From Pectobacterium carotovorum (GTDB lineage Bacteria > Pseudomonadota > Gammaproteobacteria > Enterobacterales > Enterobacteriaceae): a stretch of DNA of 64,000 nt. The position numbers and the translations under genes were made by a program. The stretch spans positions 124,001 to 188,000 of the forward strand of contig NZ_FQWI01000006.1 in NCBI RefSeq assembly GCF_900129615.1, read 5' to 3'. Under the pieces are notes generated by a model. That model made no database searches. It had not been told where the DNA came from and saw only the letters and a list, made by a program, of their open reading frames with translations. Shown in pieces: positions 45,257-54,498 of this stretch; within the stretch, counting starts at the first letter, position 1, and every line of letters starts with the position of its first letter.

Positions 45257-46570
45257 GTGCTCACTATTCTCGGTTTCTCTATGGTCATCTGCTTTATGTA
45301 CCTGATCATGACCAAGCGGATGTCTGCGCTTATCGCGCTGATTCTTGTCCCTACGCTGTTCGCACTGGCGGCAGGTTTTTATCAGGGGCTAGGCGCGATG
45401 ATGCTGGACGGCATCAAGACGCTGGCACCAACCGGCGTTATGCTGACGTTTTCTATTCTCTACTTCGGCATCATGATCGATGCAGGCCTGTTCGATCCGC
45501 TGGTGCGCTTCATTCTCCGTCTGGTTAAAGGCGATCCGCTGAAAGTGTTGGTCGGCACCGCCGTGTTAACCTTAATGGTCGCGCTGGACGGCGACAGTAC
45601 AACGACCTATATGATCGCGATTGCCGCATTCCTGCCGCTCTATCAGCGGTTGGGGATGAACGTGCTCGGATTGACCTGTCTGGTTAACATCGCCAGCGGC
45701 GTGATGAACCTTTCTCCGTGGGGCGGCCCCACAGCGCGCGCCGCCGCCGCATTACGCGTTGATGCACTGGACGTTTTCCTCCCCATGCTCCCAGCGATTA
45801 TTTTAGCCAGCCTGACGCTGGTCGGCGTGGCCGTTTTTCTGGGTCTACAGGAGCGCAAACGGCTGGGGATCATTGATGTCAGCAGCTTCCAGAATGCTTC
45901 TATCAATCTGGGCAACGGCAGCGACGAAGAAAGCGACGCCAACCGCCGCCCTAACATGTTCTGGCCTAACTTTATTCTGACCACCCTGCTTCTGGTGTTT
46001 CTGGTGATCGGCCTTCTGCCCATTCAGGTGCTGTTTATGGTCGGCTTCGCTATCGCCGTCATGCTCAACTATCCCAAGCTGGAGGAGCAAAAAGCGCGGA
46101 TCGGCTCACACGCCGCTAACGTGCTCGCAGTAACATCGCTTATTTTCGCCGCTGGGATTTTCACCGGCATTTTATCCGGTACAGGCATGGTGGATGCCAT
46201 GGCGAAAAGCCTGTTGCAGGTGATACCAGAAAGTTTCGGCCCGTATCTTGCGGTGTTCACCGCACTCATTAGCCTGCCGTTTACTTTTTTGATGTCCAAC
46301 GACGCGTTCTATTTCGGAATCTTACCGGTTATCGCCCAGACGGCGGTCAACTATGGTATTACCCCAGAAGAGATCGCCCGTGCGTCGATTGTCGGCCAGC
46401 CGTTCCACCTGCTCAGCCCGCTGGTGCCGTCGCTCTACCTGCTGGTCAGTCTGGCAAAAGTGGACATCGGCGATCACCAACGCTTTGCAATCAAATGGGC
46501 GATTTTTGTCAGCCTGTCGCTGCTGGTCGGTGGTATTGTCTTCGGCGCATTTCCGTTCTATCACCAGTAA
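45257..46570 (+). CDS. CitMHS-family citrate/organic-acid transporter
   Basis: A 437-residue inner-membrane symporter with about 12 helices. The family signatures TFSILYFGIMIDAGLFDPLV, ALDGDSTTTYMI, NLSPWGGPTARAAAAL and SNDAFYFGILPVIAQ are all present; these belong to the CitMHS group that takes up metal-citrate complexes or free citrate with protons. The start is GTG with AACAGGAGA upstream, which is why it is preferred to a longer frame. A GntR-family regulator gene follows on the same strand, after a hairpin. Citrate is the best guess for substrate. Confidence 0.88.
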   Translation: MLTILGFSMVICFMYLIMTKRMSALIALILVPTLFALAAGFYQGLGAMMLDGIKTLAPTGVMLTFSILYFGIMIDAGLFDPLVRFILRLVKGDPLKVLVGTAVLTLMVALDGDSTTTYMIAIAAFLPLYQRLGMNVLGLTCLVNIASGVMNLSPWGGPTARAAAALRVDALDVFLPMLPAIILASLTLVGVAVFLGLQERKRLGIIDVSSFQNASINLGNGSDEESDANRRPNMFWPNFILTTLLLVFLVIGLLPIQVLFMVGFAIAVMLNYPKLEEQKARIGSHAANVLAVTSLIFAAGIFTGILSGTGMVDAMAKSLLQVIPESFGPYLAVFTALISLPFTFLMSNDAFYFGILPVIAQTAVNYGITPEEIARASIVGQPFHLLSPLVPSLYLLVSLAKVDIGDHQRFAIKWAIFVSLSLLVGGIVFGAFPFYHQ

Positions 46571-46578
46571 AACAGGAT

Positions 46579-46599
46579 TGCTCCGGCCTGGCCGGAGCA
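46579..46599 (+). terminator. Hairpin after the CitMHS gene
   Basis: TGCTCCGGCC and GGCCGGAGCA are perfect 10 bp arms around a single base, 8 bp past the stop. There is no T-run, so it may only reduce read-through into the regulator gene. Confidence 0.6.
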
Positions 46600-46678
46600 G
46601 ACTCTGCTGGCAGGCGAGCCGTACTGACAAGAATATAAAGATTCCTCGTAACACCCTAACCGACATAGCAGGATAGCC

Positions 46679-47572
46679 ATGGCTTTAACTCCCCTACAGA
46701 CAAGGATTGTCAGACAGATTGTCGCCTACATTCGCCGCGAACAGCTGCCGCCCGGCGCTCACCTGATCGAATCGTCGCTGGCGCAGGTACTGAACGCCTC
46801 GCGCACGCCGGTCAAGGTCGCGCTGCTGTATCTGACGGAAAAAGGCATGCTGCATTACCACCGCAATCGGGGGTTTTATCTTGACTGCCATGCCGATGAA
46901 TTAGGGCATCTGGTCACCGAGTTAGCCGCCAGCAGTGAAGAGCCGCTCTACCGGAAGATTGTTGATATGCGCCTTTCCCGCCGGTTGCCGGAACAGTTTT
47001 CAGAAGTGGATCTGATGCGTGAATGTCAGGTGTCCCGCTCCGTACTGCGTAATGTCCTGACGCGTATTCAACAGGAAGGTTGGCTGGAGTTCCGCACTGG
47101 GCAAGGCTGGCGAACCACGCCGATTATCGATTCTGTCACGGCCTATGAGGAAAGTTTTACTTTCCGCCTGCTGGTCGAGCCGGTCAGTCTGCTGTCGCCG
47201 CAGTTTCGTATCGATCAGCACACGCTCAGCGCCTGTCGTAAGCAGCAGGAAGACATTCTCAATGGGGGTTACCTGACGCTCACACCGCATGAAATGTTTG
47301 ATGCCAATACGCACTTTCATGAAACGCTGCTTGCCTGTAGCGGCAACCGCTTCGCCCACCATAGTTTGCAACGAATCAATCAATTACGGCGTCTGGTGGA
47401 ATATCGCCAAGGGAGTCCAGCCTTCAACCCCAAGCGATTGGAACAGATTGCAGAGCATCTGGCGATTCTGGATTTCCTGCAGCGGGGAGAGATCGAAACA
47501 GCGGCAGAGTGGATGAAAAAACATCTGGAAAAAGCGTGTCACGATAAAGTGAGCATCGATCTTTTTCGGTGA
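46679..47572 (+). CDS. GntR-family regulator with two winged-helix domains
   Basis: A 297-residue regulator. The first winged helix (about 1-72) has LPPGAHLIESSLAQVLNASR and RTPVKVALLYLTEKGML. A second winged-helix-like domain (about 88-148) has LPEQFSEVDLMRECQVSRSV and LRNVLTRIQQEGWLEFRTGQ. An FCD-type helical effector domain follows (about 155-290), with FHETLLACSGNRFAHHSLQR. Most FadR/FCD proteins have one winged helix, so the tandem is unusual. It is encoded 108 bp behind the CitMHS gene and probably regulates it in response to an organic acid. The call of two domains rests on reading, not on a profile search. Confidence 0.85.
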   Translation: MALTPLQTRIVRQIVAYIRREQLPPGAHLIESSLAQVLNASRTPVKVALLYLTEKGMLHYHRNRGFYLDCHADELGHLVTELAASSEEPLYRKIVDMRLSRRLPEQFSEVDLMRECQVSRSVLRNVLTRIQQEGWLEFRTGQGWRTTPIIDSVTAYEESFTFRLLVEPVSLLSPQFRIDQHTLSACRKQQEDILNGGYLTLTPHEMFDANTHFHETLLACSGNRFAHHSLQRINQLRRLVEYRQGSPAFNPKRLEQIAEHLAILDFLQRGEIETAAEWMKKHLEKACHDKVSIDLFR

Positions 47573-48233
47573 AATAACCAACAGCGAGGCCTCAAATCAT
47601 CAGTAACATATGTTTAAAAAATAAAAAACACCATTTTAAACACCCTAAACGCCCAAGCAGTTACAAATAGAAACATATAGAGCAATAATTAAACTTTAAA
47701 TCAACAACAAAAAAAAGAAGCATAGATTACAAAAACAAAGTCACGATTTAAATAATTAAAAAATTAATCTACTCATGAAATGGCATGTATATAAACTTTT
47801 CGTTAATTGTTCTTTTATTTTTACTTAATCTTTAAGTAATTCACCATCTGTTTTATTGATGTATCGCCACCTATCATTAGCAACACTACTTCAACACCTT
47901 GACTCATCTGCCTTTACCAGCAAAAAACCAAATTAAACCATTGTTTAATAATGAATTAATAAAAATATCACGATTTACGCGATCTGCGCATCACATCCCT
48001 ATTTATCATTACAAGCGACATGGACATGCATTTTTCGCATGACAAAGATCACAATTACATAACAATCCGCAGAAAAAAAATGTAAAAAGCAAGAATCGTT
48101 GTAATATCGGCGGGCAGACACAACACCCCAATAACAGGTTCGGGTGAGGCATTGGTGTATTCAGGGAAAGCACCAGCCATCACGCGGCAATAATATTGTG
48201 TTGTCTGAATCAATTCATCAACATGAGGTTTAT
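47573..48233. other. AT-rich intergenic region upstream of the second DAACS gene
   Basis: About 660 bp with very low GC. The promoter of the transporter gene should lie here. No gene or strong hairpin was seen. Confidence 0.5.
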
Positions 48234-49538
48234 ATGCAAAGGCAGAAGTTACTTGTACAGATAGTCTTGGCTATCGTCCTGGGAATATTAATCGGCTGGG
48301 CTTGCCATCAATATCTTGACGGCAGTCGAGCGAAAGAAGTTGCATCTTATTTCAACATGGTTACCGATATCTTCCTGCGCCTGATTAAAATGATCATCGC
48401 GCCACTGGTCTTCGCTACGCTGGTTTCCGGCCTGGCAAGCATGGGAGGAAACTCTTCTGCCGTTGGCCGTATCGGTATGAAAGCGATGATCTGGTTTGTC
48501 AGCGCCTCGTTCATTTCCCTGCTTATCGGTATGGTCTTCGCCAACCTGTTCCAACCTGGCGCGGGCATGAATCTCGAAATCCCCGTACAGCATGTTGCGA
48601 CAGGCCTGAACACCGACAGCTTTACGCTTAAGAGCTTCATCAGCCATATCTTCCCGAAAAGTATCGTAGAAGCGATGGCGAACAATGAGATCCTGCAAAT
48701 TCTGGTGTTCTCTCTGTTCTTCGGCTCCGCGCTTGCCTATGTAAAAGGCCACAACAAGCACGCGACCACGATCATTTCCATGATCGAAGAACTGACCAAA
48801 GTGATGTTCCGCGTGACCGACTACGTGATGGCGCTGGCCCCTATTGCTGTCTTTGCCGCAATCGCTTCCGCGATTACCACGCAAGGTCTGGGTCTGCTTT
48901 ACGACTTCGGTAAACTGATCGGTGAGTTCTACCTCGGTCTGGCCGTACTATGGGGCGTTCTGTTCCTGGTTGGCTACCTGTTCCTGGGTAAAGGCATCGT
49001 TAGACTGGCGAAACTGATTCGTGAACCGACCATGCTGGCTTTCGCCACGGCGAGCAGTGAATCTGCTTATCCGAAAACCATGGAAGCGCTGACCAAGTTC
49101 GGCGTGCCGAAAAAAGTCACCAGCTTTGTGCTGCCGCTCGGTTACTCATTCAACCTCGACGGTTCTATGATGTACCAGTCCTTTGCGATTCTGTTTATCG
49201 CACAGGCTTACAACATCGACCTGAGCGTTACTGAACAAATCCTGATTCTGCTGACGCTGATGATCACCAGTAAAGGGATGGCGGGCGTAGCGCGTGCTTC
49301 CATCGTGGTGGTTGCCGCAACGCTGCCAATGTTCAGCCTGCCGGAAGCCGGTATCCTGCTGATTATCGGTATCGACCAGTTCCTGGATATGGGCCGTACT
49401 GCAACTAACGTCATCGGTAACAGTATCTCTACCGCCGTTGTGGCCAGTCTGGAAAAAGACGTGCGCGATGATGAGGAAGAGGCTGCCGACGAAGTCGTCG
49501 CCTATAAGGAACCTCAGCAGGCTACGCAAAATAGCTAA
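48234..49538 (+). CDS. DAACS-family dicarboxylate/amino acid:cation symporter
   Basis: A 434-residue inner-membrane symporter of the same superfamily as GltP but clearly divergent from it. It keeps FLRLIKMIIAPLVFATLVSG near 46, ATASSESAYPKTMEAL near 270 and GYSFNLDGSMMYQSFAILF near 300. The start at 48234 follows ATGAGG by a few bases and gives the family N-terminus. It is followed by a strong terminator and then by a HypT-like regulator and a racemase gene. The likely cargo is glutamate, aspartate or a C4-dicarboxylate. The C-terminus is acidic (DDEEEAADE). Confidence 0.9.
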   Translation: MQRQKLLVQIVLAIVLGILIGWACHQYLDGSRAKEVASYFNMVTDIFLRLIKMIIAPLVFATLVSGLASMGGNSSAVGRIGMKAMIWFVSASFISLLIGMVFANLFQPGAGMNLEIPVQHVATGLNTDSFTLKSFISHIFPKSIVEAMANNEILQILVFSLFFGSALAYVKGHNKHATTIISMIEELTKVMFRVTDYVMALAPIAVFAAIASAITTQGLGLLYDFGKLIGEFYLGLAVLWGVLFLVGYLFLGKGIVRLAKLIREPTMLAFATASSESAYPKTMEALTKFGVPKKVTSFVLPLGYSFNLDGSMMYQSFAILFIAQAYNIDLSVTEQILILLTLMITSKGMAGVARASIVVVAATLPMFSLPEAGILLIIGIDQFLDMGRTATNVIGNSISTAVVASLEKDVRDDEEEAADEVVAYKEPQQATQNS

Positions 49539-49563
49539 TACTGAGTAAGTGAATATGTCATCT

Positions 49564-49591
49564 ATAGCGGCCTTCGGGCCGCTATTTTTTT
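49564..49591 (+). terminator. Intrinsic terminator of the DAACS gene
   Basis: ATAGCGGCC and GGCCGCTAT pair around a short TTCG loop and are followed by seven T. It is one of the cleanest terminators in the window. Confidence 0.95.
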
Positions 49592-49625
49592 ATCTCTCGT
49601 TGCACTGCCAACGCTGTCGCGACGT

Positions 49626-50525
49626 TTATAACCCAGATGCTAATGACAGCCCTTTCATGTAGCGCCAGAATTTCTCAGAAGCCACGTTCAACCGCGCATC
49701 GAGGCGATACAGATAAACGCCCATGCGGATCACGGCATTTTCCATACTCAGGATCGTCAGCTCTTTGTTTTTCAGCTCTTCCTGAATGGAATAGTCCGGC
49801 AGCCAGGCAATCCCATAACCTTTCTTCGTCATACGTTTGAGCAAGTCGCTCATGGAAGAGACGAAATTGACCGTAAACTTATCGCTGTCGACGCTGGATA
49901 AATAGCGGCTGACCTGACGCCCCATGTAACTCGTCTCGGTATAGTTGAGTAGCGGCACCGATGAGGCGCTCACATCAAACAGCGGCTTCCCTGCGCTATC
50001 ACACGCGCAGACCGGATAAAGCCGGGACTCCAGTATCTTCTCGTGCATGAAGGGCTCTCCCATCAGATCCTCATTGTAAAATGAGAAAATGAAGTCACTG
50101 CGCCCTTCCTTGAGATTCAGCACCGCCTCATCGACATCGATCGATTCGACATAGAAGATTTTTTCCTGCGGGTCCGGCACGTCTTTTAACAGCTCCGGCA
50201 TGATGAAGACCGACAGCGAATGTGCCGCGGCGATGGTGATCTTATTCTTGTAATTGTCCCCGCCGTGCAGCTTATTAAGCTGATACTCCAAATCGTCCAG
50301 TGTATTGCGGATATAGGCGTGGAACACGCGCCCCTGCTCGGTTAACTGTAGCGGCAACGCGCTACGGTCGAAAATATCAAACCCAACCGCCGCTTCCAGC
50401 GCCTGAATTCGCCGACTGAATGAGGATTGAGAGATATTCCGCTTCTCGGCTGCCAGCGTAAAACTCCGGTGTTCTTCCAGCACGATAAAATCATAGAGCC
50501 ACTTGGTTTCGATATTATTCAGCAT
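49626..50525 (-). CDS. HypT-like LysR-family regulator
   Basis: A 299-residue LysR-type regulator resembling E. coli HypT (YjiE), the hypochlorite-responsive regulator. Shared stretches include NIETKWLYDFIVLEE, SQSSFSRRIQALEAAVG, KITIAAAHSLSV, VESIDVDEAVLNLKEGRSD, LLNYTETSYMGR and YGIAWLPDYSIQEEL. The ATG is preceded by GAGGGACG. It lies between a DAACS transporter and a divergent racemase gene, and might control either. Whether it senses hypochlorite by methionine oxidation as in E. coli is not shown here. Confidence 0.82.
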   Translation of the reverse strand: MLNNIETKWLYDFIVLEEHRSFTLAAEKRNISQSSFSRRIQALEAAVGFDIFDRSALPLQLTEQGRVFHAYIRNTLDDLEYQLNKLHGGDNYKNKITIAAAHSLSVFIMPELLKDVPDPQEKIFYVESIDVDEAVLNLKEGRSDFIFSFYNEDLMGEPFMHEKILESRLYPVCACDSAGKPLFDVSASSVPLLNYTETSYMGRQVSRYLSSVDSDKFTVNFVSSMSDLLKRMTKKGYGIAWLPDYSIQEELKNKELTILSMENAVIRMGVYLYRLDARLNVASEKFWRYMKGLSLASGL

Positions 50526-50764
50526 CGTCCCTCACTCAAAACGCTCAGCGCCATGTTTTCGCTCCCTATGCCAACGTTCTATATCTGCCAGCGACCTACA
50601 TCGCCAATAAAGCTGCTGCCCACTATACACCGTTAAAACCAATAAAAGCATAGGGATGCTAATAGTTATGCAAATCCCACATAGGAGATGGGAATTTAGC
50701 AATTCACATTGCCCGGCAGTGTGCGATTATCCTTTTAATTTCATAATGCTACAGGGTTAACAGC

Positions 50765-51481
50765 ATGAACAGTCTCGTGGGAATTCTTGGCGGTATGGGG
50801 CCGGGTGCAACCGTCGATGCGATGCAAAAACTGATCAAAAACACGCCAGCCTATCGGGACCAAGACCATATTCCGATGATTGCGGTTTCTATTCCTGATA
50901 TCCCTGACAGAACACAATGCATTCTCCAGCACAGCGCGTCACCGCTGGATAAAATGCTGCAATATATGAAAATTCTCGAAAACGCGGGCGCTGAATGCAT
51001 CATTATCCCATGCAATACCGCGCACTATTGGTTTAATGACTTAAAACAGCAGTGCCGTGCGGAAATGATCAGCATTATTGATGTGACCTGTCAGGCGATT
51101 AAGCATGCCAACACCACACGCGTCGGCCTATTGGCGACGACAGCGACGGTCAAAGCGAGAATTTATCAGGACAACCTGATTACCGATAATATTGATTGCT
51201 ACACGCCGGATGATGCAGACCAACACCAGGTAATGGAAAGCATCTACGCGTATAAATCGGGTGATATCGCCGGAGCCTATAGCCTGTTGTCACCGGTAAA
51301 AGATCGCCTGTTGCAGGCTGGCGTTGAGAAAATTATTCTGGGTTGTACCGAGCTTCCCCTGATTCTGGAGCAGGAAGTCAGAACATCACCGCAACACTAT
51401 GTCGATGCAACGGAAGAGTTAATTAAGAAAACAGTCGAGTGGTATTTTACTCACAATACGAGAAATAATATCGCCGCTTAA
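50765..51481 (+). CDS. Aspartate/glutamate racemase family protein (second copy)
   Basis: A 238-residue PLP-independent racemase with catalytic Cys83 (IPCNTAHYWF) and Cys194 (LGCTELP), and the VGILGGMGPGATVDAM N-terminus. It is the same length as the racemase at 14775-15491 and clearly related, but its context differs: here a HypT-like regulator is divergent and a glutamate/aspartate-type transporter lies nearby. That fits aspartate or glutamate as substrate. The long intergenic gap before it (about 240 bp) should hold its promoter. A hairpin follows. Confidence 0.88.
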   Translation: MNSLVGILGGMGPGATVDAMQKLIKNTPAYRDQDHIPMIAVSIPDIPDRTQCILQHSASPLDKMLQYMKILENAGAECIIIPCNTAHYWFNDLKQQCRAEMISIIDVTCQAIKHANTTRVGLLATTATVKARIYQDNLITDNIDCYTPDDADQHQVMESIYAYKSGDIAGAYSLLSPVKDRLLQAGVEKIILGCTELPLILEQEVRTSPQHYVDATEELIKKTVEWYFTHNTRNNIAA

Positions 51482-51526
51482 TTTTTTGAACGAACCTATT
51501 ATATTGCGTTGAACATGAACCAATAA

Positions 51527-51566
51527 CTATGCCACTCGGCATTAACAAATTCGCCGAGTGGCATAG
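51527..51566 (+). terminator. Hairpin between the racemase gene and pnl
   Basis: CTATGCCACTCGGC (51527-51540) and GCCGAGTGGCATAG (51553-51566) are perfect 14 bp arms with a 12-base loop. It lies between convergent genes. T-runs are poor on both sides, but the stem is very stable. Confidence 0.75.
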
Positions 51567-51650
51567 TGCGATAGACTCAGTATTTAATGCATTTCACTTC
51601 ACAATAAAATACCGCGCATACTGGAACGTCATTCAATATACGTTCAACGA

Positions 51651-52595
51651 TTACGATGGGAATTTGAGAGCACTATTTTGCGCTCCCGCATTAGATACCA
51701 CCCAGGATTTCGCCGCTGAAGTGGTCATCAAACTGTATGAATAGTTAGATGACGCCGTCCATTTCGCCGCAGGCGATTTGCTCGCCACCGCAGCCGGTGA
51801 ACTGCCATTATCCGTAAAGGTTGAACCATTGCCTTTATCGTCCACCATTCCTTTCTTTTCCGCGCCGGTGCCAAATACGTTACGCTCAGAAATTACATTG
51901 GCATTCTGCGCAACCGTAAAGGCCAGGTTGAATTTATTGACGTAGTTGTTGAAGACGTGGAAATAACCATAACGCATCAGGCCGGGCGCACGCACCTGAA
52001 TATTTTCGTAATAGTTATGACAAATAGTCAAACGTGGATAGCCATTGTAAGCGCTGTTATTGTCATCAGCCGGATGACCGAAGATGCAACCATATTTATG
52101 GTTTGAGAATAAGCAGTTACTGATCGTGATGTAATCCGCCTTCTCACCGATATAAATCAGTTTATCGAGGCTACCATCGTTATCGCTCCACGTATGCCCA
52201 GGCCATGAACAGTGATCCACCCAATATCCCTTACCGTAGTTCAAATACAGCTGGATATCGTCATTATCTTTGATGGCAACATCATGTTTAAAAACCAGAT
52301 TCTGGAAAATGACGTTAGATGAATTGCTCTCAGCACGCAGGTGGATATTGGTCAGTACATTAGCGCCACTGAAAGAACCGACGATGGTTTTATTGCTGCC
52401 GAATACCACCTTGGTCAATGCCGAGGCTTTCAGCGATGTTCCCAGCACCACAATAGTTTTTGCGGAACCGCTCACGGCTGATTTAAAATCGGCCAAAGAA
52501 TTTACCGTAACGACTTTACCGCCCGTTCCTCCGGTAACTTTTGCCGCTTTTGCAAAACCAATAAGCCCAGTAAGATTTGTTGTTGGATAAGCCAT
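51651..52595 (-). CDS. pnl: Pectin lyase Pnl
   Basis: A 314-residue polysaccharide lyase (PL1 family) that cleaves methylated pectin by beta-elimination. It is nearly identical to Pnl of Pectobacterium carotovorum as I recall it: the MAYPTTNLTGLIGFAKAAKV start, NLVFKHDVAIKDNDDIQLYL, SWPGHTWSDNDGSLDKLIYI and VRAPGLMRYGYFHVFNNYVN. There is no signal peptide, as known for this enzyme. In that species it is induced by DNA damage through RdgA/RdgB and is released with lysis. No rdg genes are in the window. It is the strongest evidence for the genus. Confidence 0.96.
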   Translation of the reverse strand: MAYPTTNLTGLIGFAKAAKVTGGTGGKVVTVNSLADFKSAVSGSAKTIVVLGTSLKASALTKVVFGSNKTIVGSFSGANVLTNIHLRAESNSSNVIFQNLVFKHDVAIKDNDDIQLYLNYGKGYWVDHCSWPGHTWSDNDGSLDKLIYIGEKADYITISNCLFSNHKYGCIFGHPADDNNSAYNGYPRLTICHNYYENIQVRAPGLMRYGYFHVFNNYVNKFNLAFTVAQNANVISERNVFGTGAEKKGMVDDKGNGSTFTDNGSSPAAVASKSPAAKWTASSNYSYSLMTTSAAKSWVVSNAGAQNSALKFPS

Positions 52596-52819
52596 AAATA
52601 TTCCTTTTTACAATGAGTGAATAATAATGTCTTCCAGCGTCTTATTTAATTGAGACTAAATAATACGCCTCCGACAATTAAAAATTGTATATAAAGGATT
52701 TCATTACGCTTATTAATCGAGTTTAATAAAAAAACAACCTTGCGAATAATTCAAAACCCAATTAATACGCTGCCATCTTTTAGTAAAATGGCAGCGCTAC
52801 GATTATCACATTATTATCA

Positions 52820-53635
52820 TTACCAGCCTTTTACCGCGCCGCCATTAAAAATACGGTTCGCAGCCTGTTCAACTTCATCAGACTGATAGGCCTGAATAAA
52901 TTTTTTGACGTTTTCCGCCTCTTTATTATTTTCACGCGTCACAATAATATTCACATACGGTGATTCTTTATCCTCAATAAAAATACCGTCTTTCGTTGGC
53001 GTTAAGCCCGTTTGCTGAATATAGGTCGTACTAATAATGGCTACCGTCACTTGCGGATCGTCCAGCAAACGCGGCAACTGTGCCCCTTCCACTTCCATAA
53101 TACGCAGGTTGTGTGTGTTGGTCGTAATATCCAGCACCGTCGGCAATAAGCCCGTGTCAGGCTTTAGAGTAATTAATCCGGTCTTTTGTAGTAGCAGCAA
53201 CGCTCGCCCCAGATTGGTAGGGTCGAAAGGAATCGCAATGGTATCGCCGTCTTTCAGATCGTTGATATTTTTAATTTTCTTCGAATAACCCGCCATCGGG
53301 AAAACGAAGGTATTTCCTACCGCCACCAGCTTATAACCGTGTTCGCGATTTTGCTGTTCGAGGAAAGGACGATGCTGAAAGACGTTTGCATCCAAATCGC
53401 TTTTATCCGTCGCCTCGTTCGGCAATAGCGAACCGCTGAACCCCACCAGCTCAACATCCAGGCCATACTTTTCTTTTGCCACTTTCTTCGCGACGTCGGC
53501 GACGTCCTGTTCCGCGCCGTTAATCACACCGACTTTAATGTGGTTGGCAGAGTGACTTGCGCTATCGCATGCCGTCAACACCATCGCCGCCGTAACCATT
53601 CCCGCCACCAGCGCTATACGCCATTTATTCATCAT
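52820..53635 (-). CDS. MetQ/NlpA-family substrate-binding lipoprotein
   Basis: A 271-residue lipoprotein with lipobox LTAC (Cys23). The mature part has the MetQ/NlpA fold: IKVGVINGAEQDVADVAKKV, ATDKSDLDANVFQHRPFLEQ, IPFDPTNLGRALLLLQKTGL and DGIFIEDKESPYVNIIVTR. Such proteins bind methionine and related compounds for an ABC importer. No metN or metI gene is adjacent, so it is an orphan binding protein, like E. coli NlpA. AGGTAAACCAGA precedes the ATG. Confidence 0.9.
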   Translation of the reverse strand: MMNKWRIALVAGMVTAAMVLTACDSASHSANHIKVGVINGAEQDVADVAKKVAKEKYGLDVELVGFSGSLLPNEATDKSDLDANVFQHRPFLEQQNREHGYKLVAVGNTFVFPMAGYSKKIKNINDLKDGDTIAIPFDPTNLGRALLLLQKTGLITLKPDTGLLPTVLDITTNTHNLRIMEVEGAQLPRLLDDPQVTVAIISTTYIQQTGLTPTKDGIFIEDKESPYVNIIVTRENNKEAENVKKFIQAYQSDEVEQAANRIFNGGAVKGW

Positions 53636-53865
53636 TCTGGTTTACCTGATATCGTAACTGTATTGATTTAAAGAGAAAAACAGTAACGCTCCATAATTCA
53701 CCGAGTCAAATAACTCCGCGTTCTATGAATATGCATTTCATTATTCGATGAATAAGTGTGGTGATATCTGTTAAGCCGATTCCATTTTACCTATCTGCTA
53801 TTGCTCGCCTCTGCATTCCCCCGCATTATGACGTTTTGATGACTTTGCATTCACACGGCGAAACC

Positions 53866-54495
53866 ATGATTAATGTGGCTTTAGTTGACGATCACATCGT
53901 TGTACGGTCTGGCTTTGCACAGCTTCTGACATTAGAAAATGACATTCAGGTTGTTGGACAATATGCTTCGGCGGCGCAGGCGTGGCCCCATCTACTCAAA
54001 CAGCCGATTGACGTCGCCGTGATTGATATCGCCATGCCGGACGAAAGTGGCCTGTCGTTATTAACCCGTCTTCGTCAGCAGCGCCCCAATTTTCGCGCCA
54101 TTATTCTGAGCATCTATGACACCACGGCGTTTGTACAAAGCGCGCTGGACGCGGGCGCGGGCGGCTATCTCACGAAGCGCTGCGGCCCGGAAGAGTTAGT
54201 GCAGGCGGTTCGCGTGGTTAGCAGCGGCGGCCTTTACCTCTGCGCCGATGCACTGCACGCCATTCGCCATCAACAACAGCCACCGAAAGAGCTACTGGCG
54301 CTGACCCCACGCGAGCGGGAAATATTCAGCTTACTGATCAACGGGATTAGTGTGAAAAGCATCGCTGAACAGCTCGAACTCAGCCATAAGACCGTTCACG
54401 TTCACCGCGCCAATATTCTCAGTAAATTACAATGTGAATCCACGGTAGAGCTGGTGCACTTTGCGCTGCAACACCAACTGCTGGCTGGAAAATAA
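53866..54495 (+). CDS. uhpA: Response regulator UhpA
   Basis: A 209-residue NarL/FixJ-type response regulator that activates sugar-phosphate uptake genes when phosphorylated by UhpB. The receiver domain has acidic pocket Asp8-Asp9 and phospho-acceptor Asp54 (VIDIAMPDESG). The C-terminal LuxR-type helix-turn-helix has LTPREREIFSLLINGISVKS and SHKTVHVHRANILSKLQ. The ATG at 53866 gives the E. coli UhpA N-terminus (MINVALVDDH); the frame is open 36 codons upstream. uhpB follows after 3 bp. Confidence 0.92.
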   Translation: MINVALVDDHIVVRSGFAQLLTLENDIQVVGQYASAAQAWPHLLKQPIDVAVIDIAMPDESGLSLLTRLRQQRPNFRAIILSIYDTTAFVQSALDAGAGGYLTKRCGPEELVQAVRVVSSGGLYLCADALHAIRHQQQPPKELLALTPREREIFSLLINGISVKSIAEQLELSHKTVHVHRANILSKLQCESTVELVHFALQHQLLAGK

Positions 54496-54498
54496 ATC

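Noticed and set aside
48288-48884. Long antisense frame in the second DAACS gene
   Set aside because: It is a mirror of a strongly supported transporter gene and its protein has no features.
51529-51744. 71-residue frame between the racemase gene and pnl
   Set aside because: It starts within the hairpin and runs antisense into the end of pnl.
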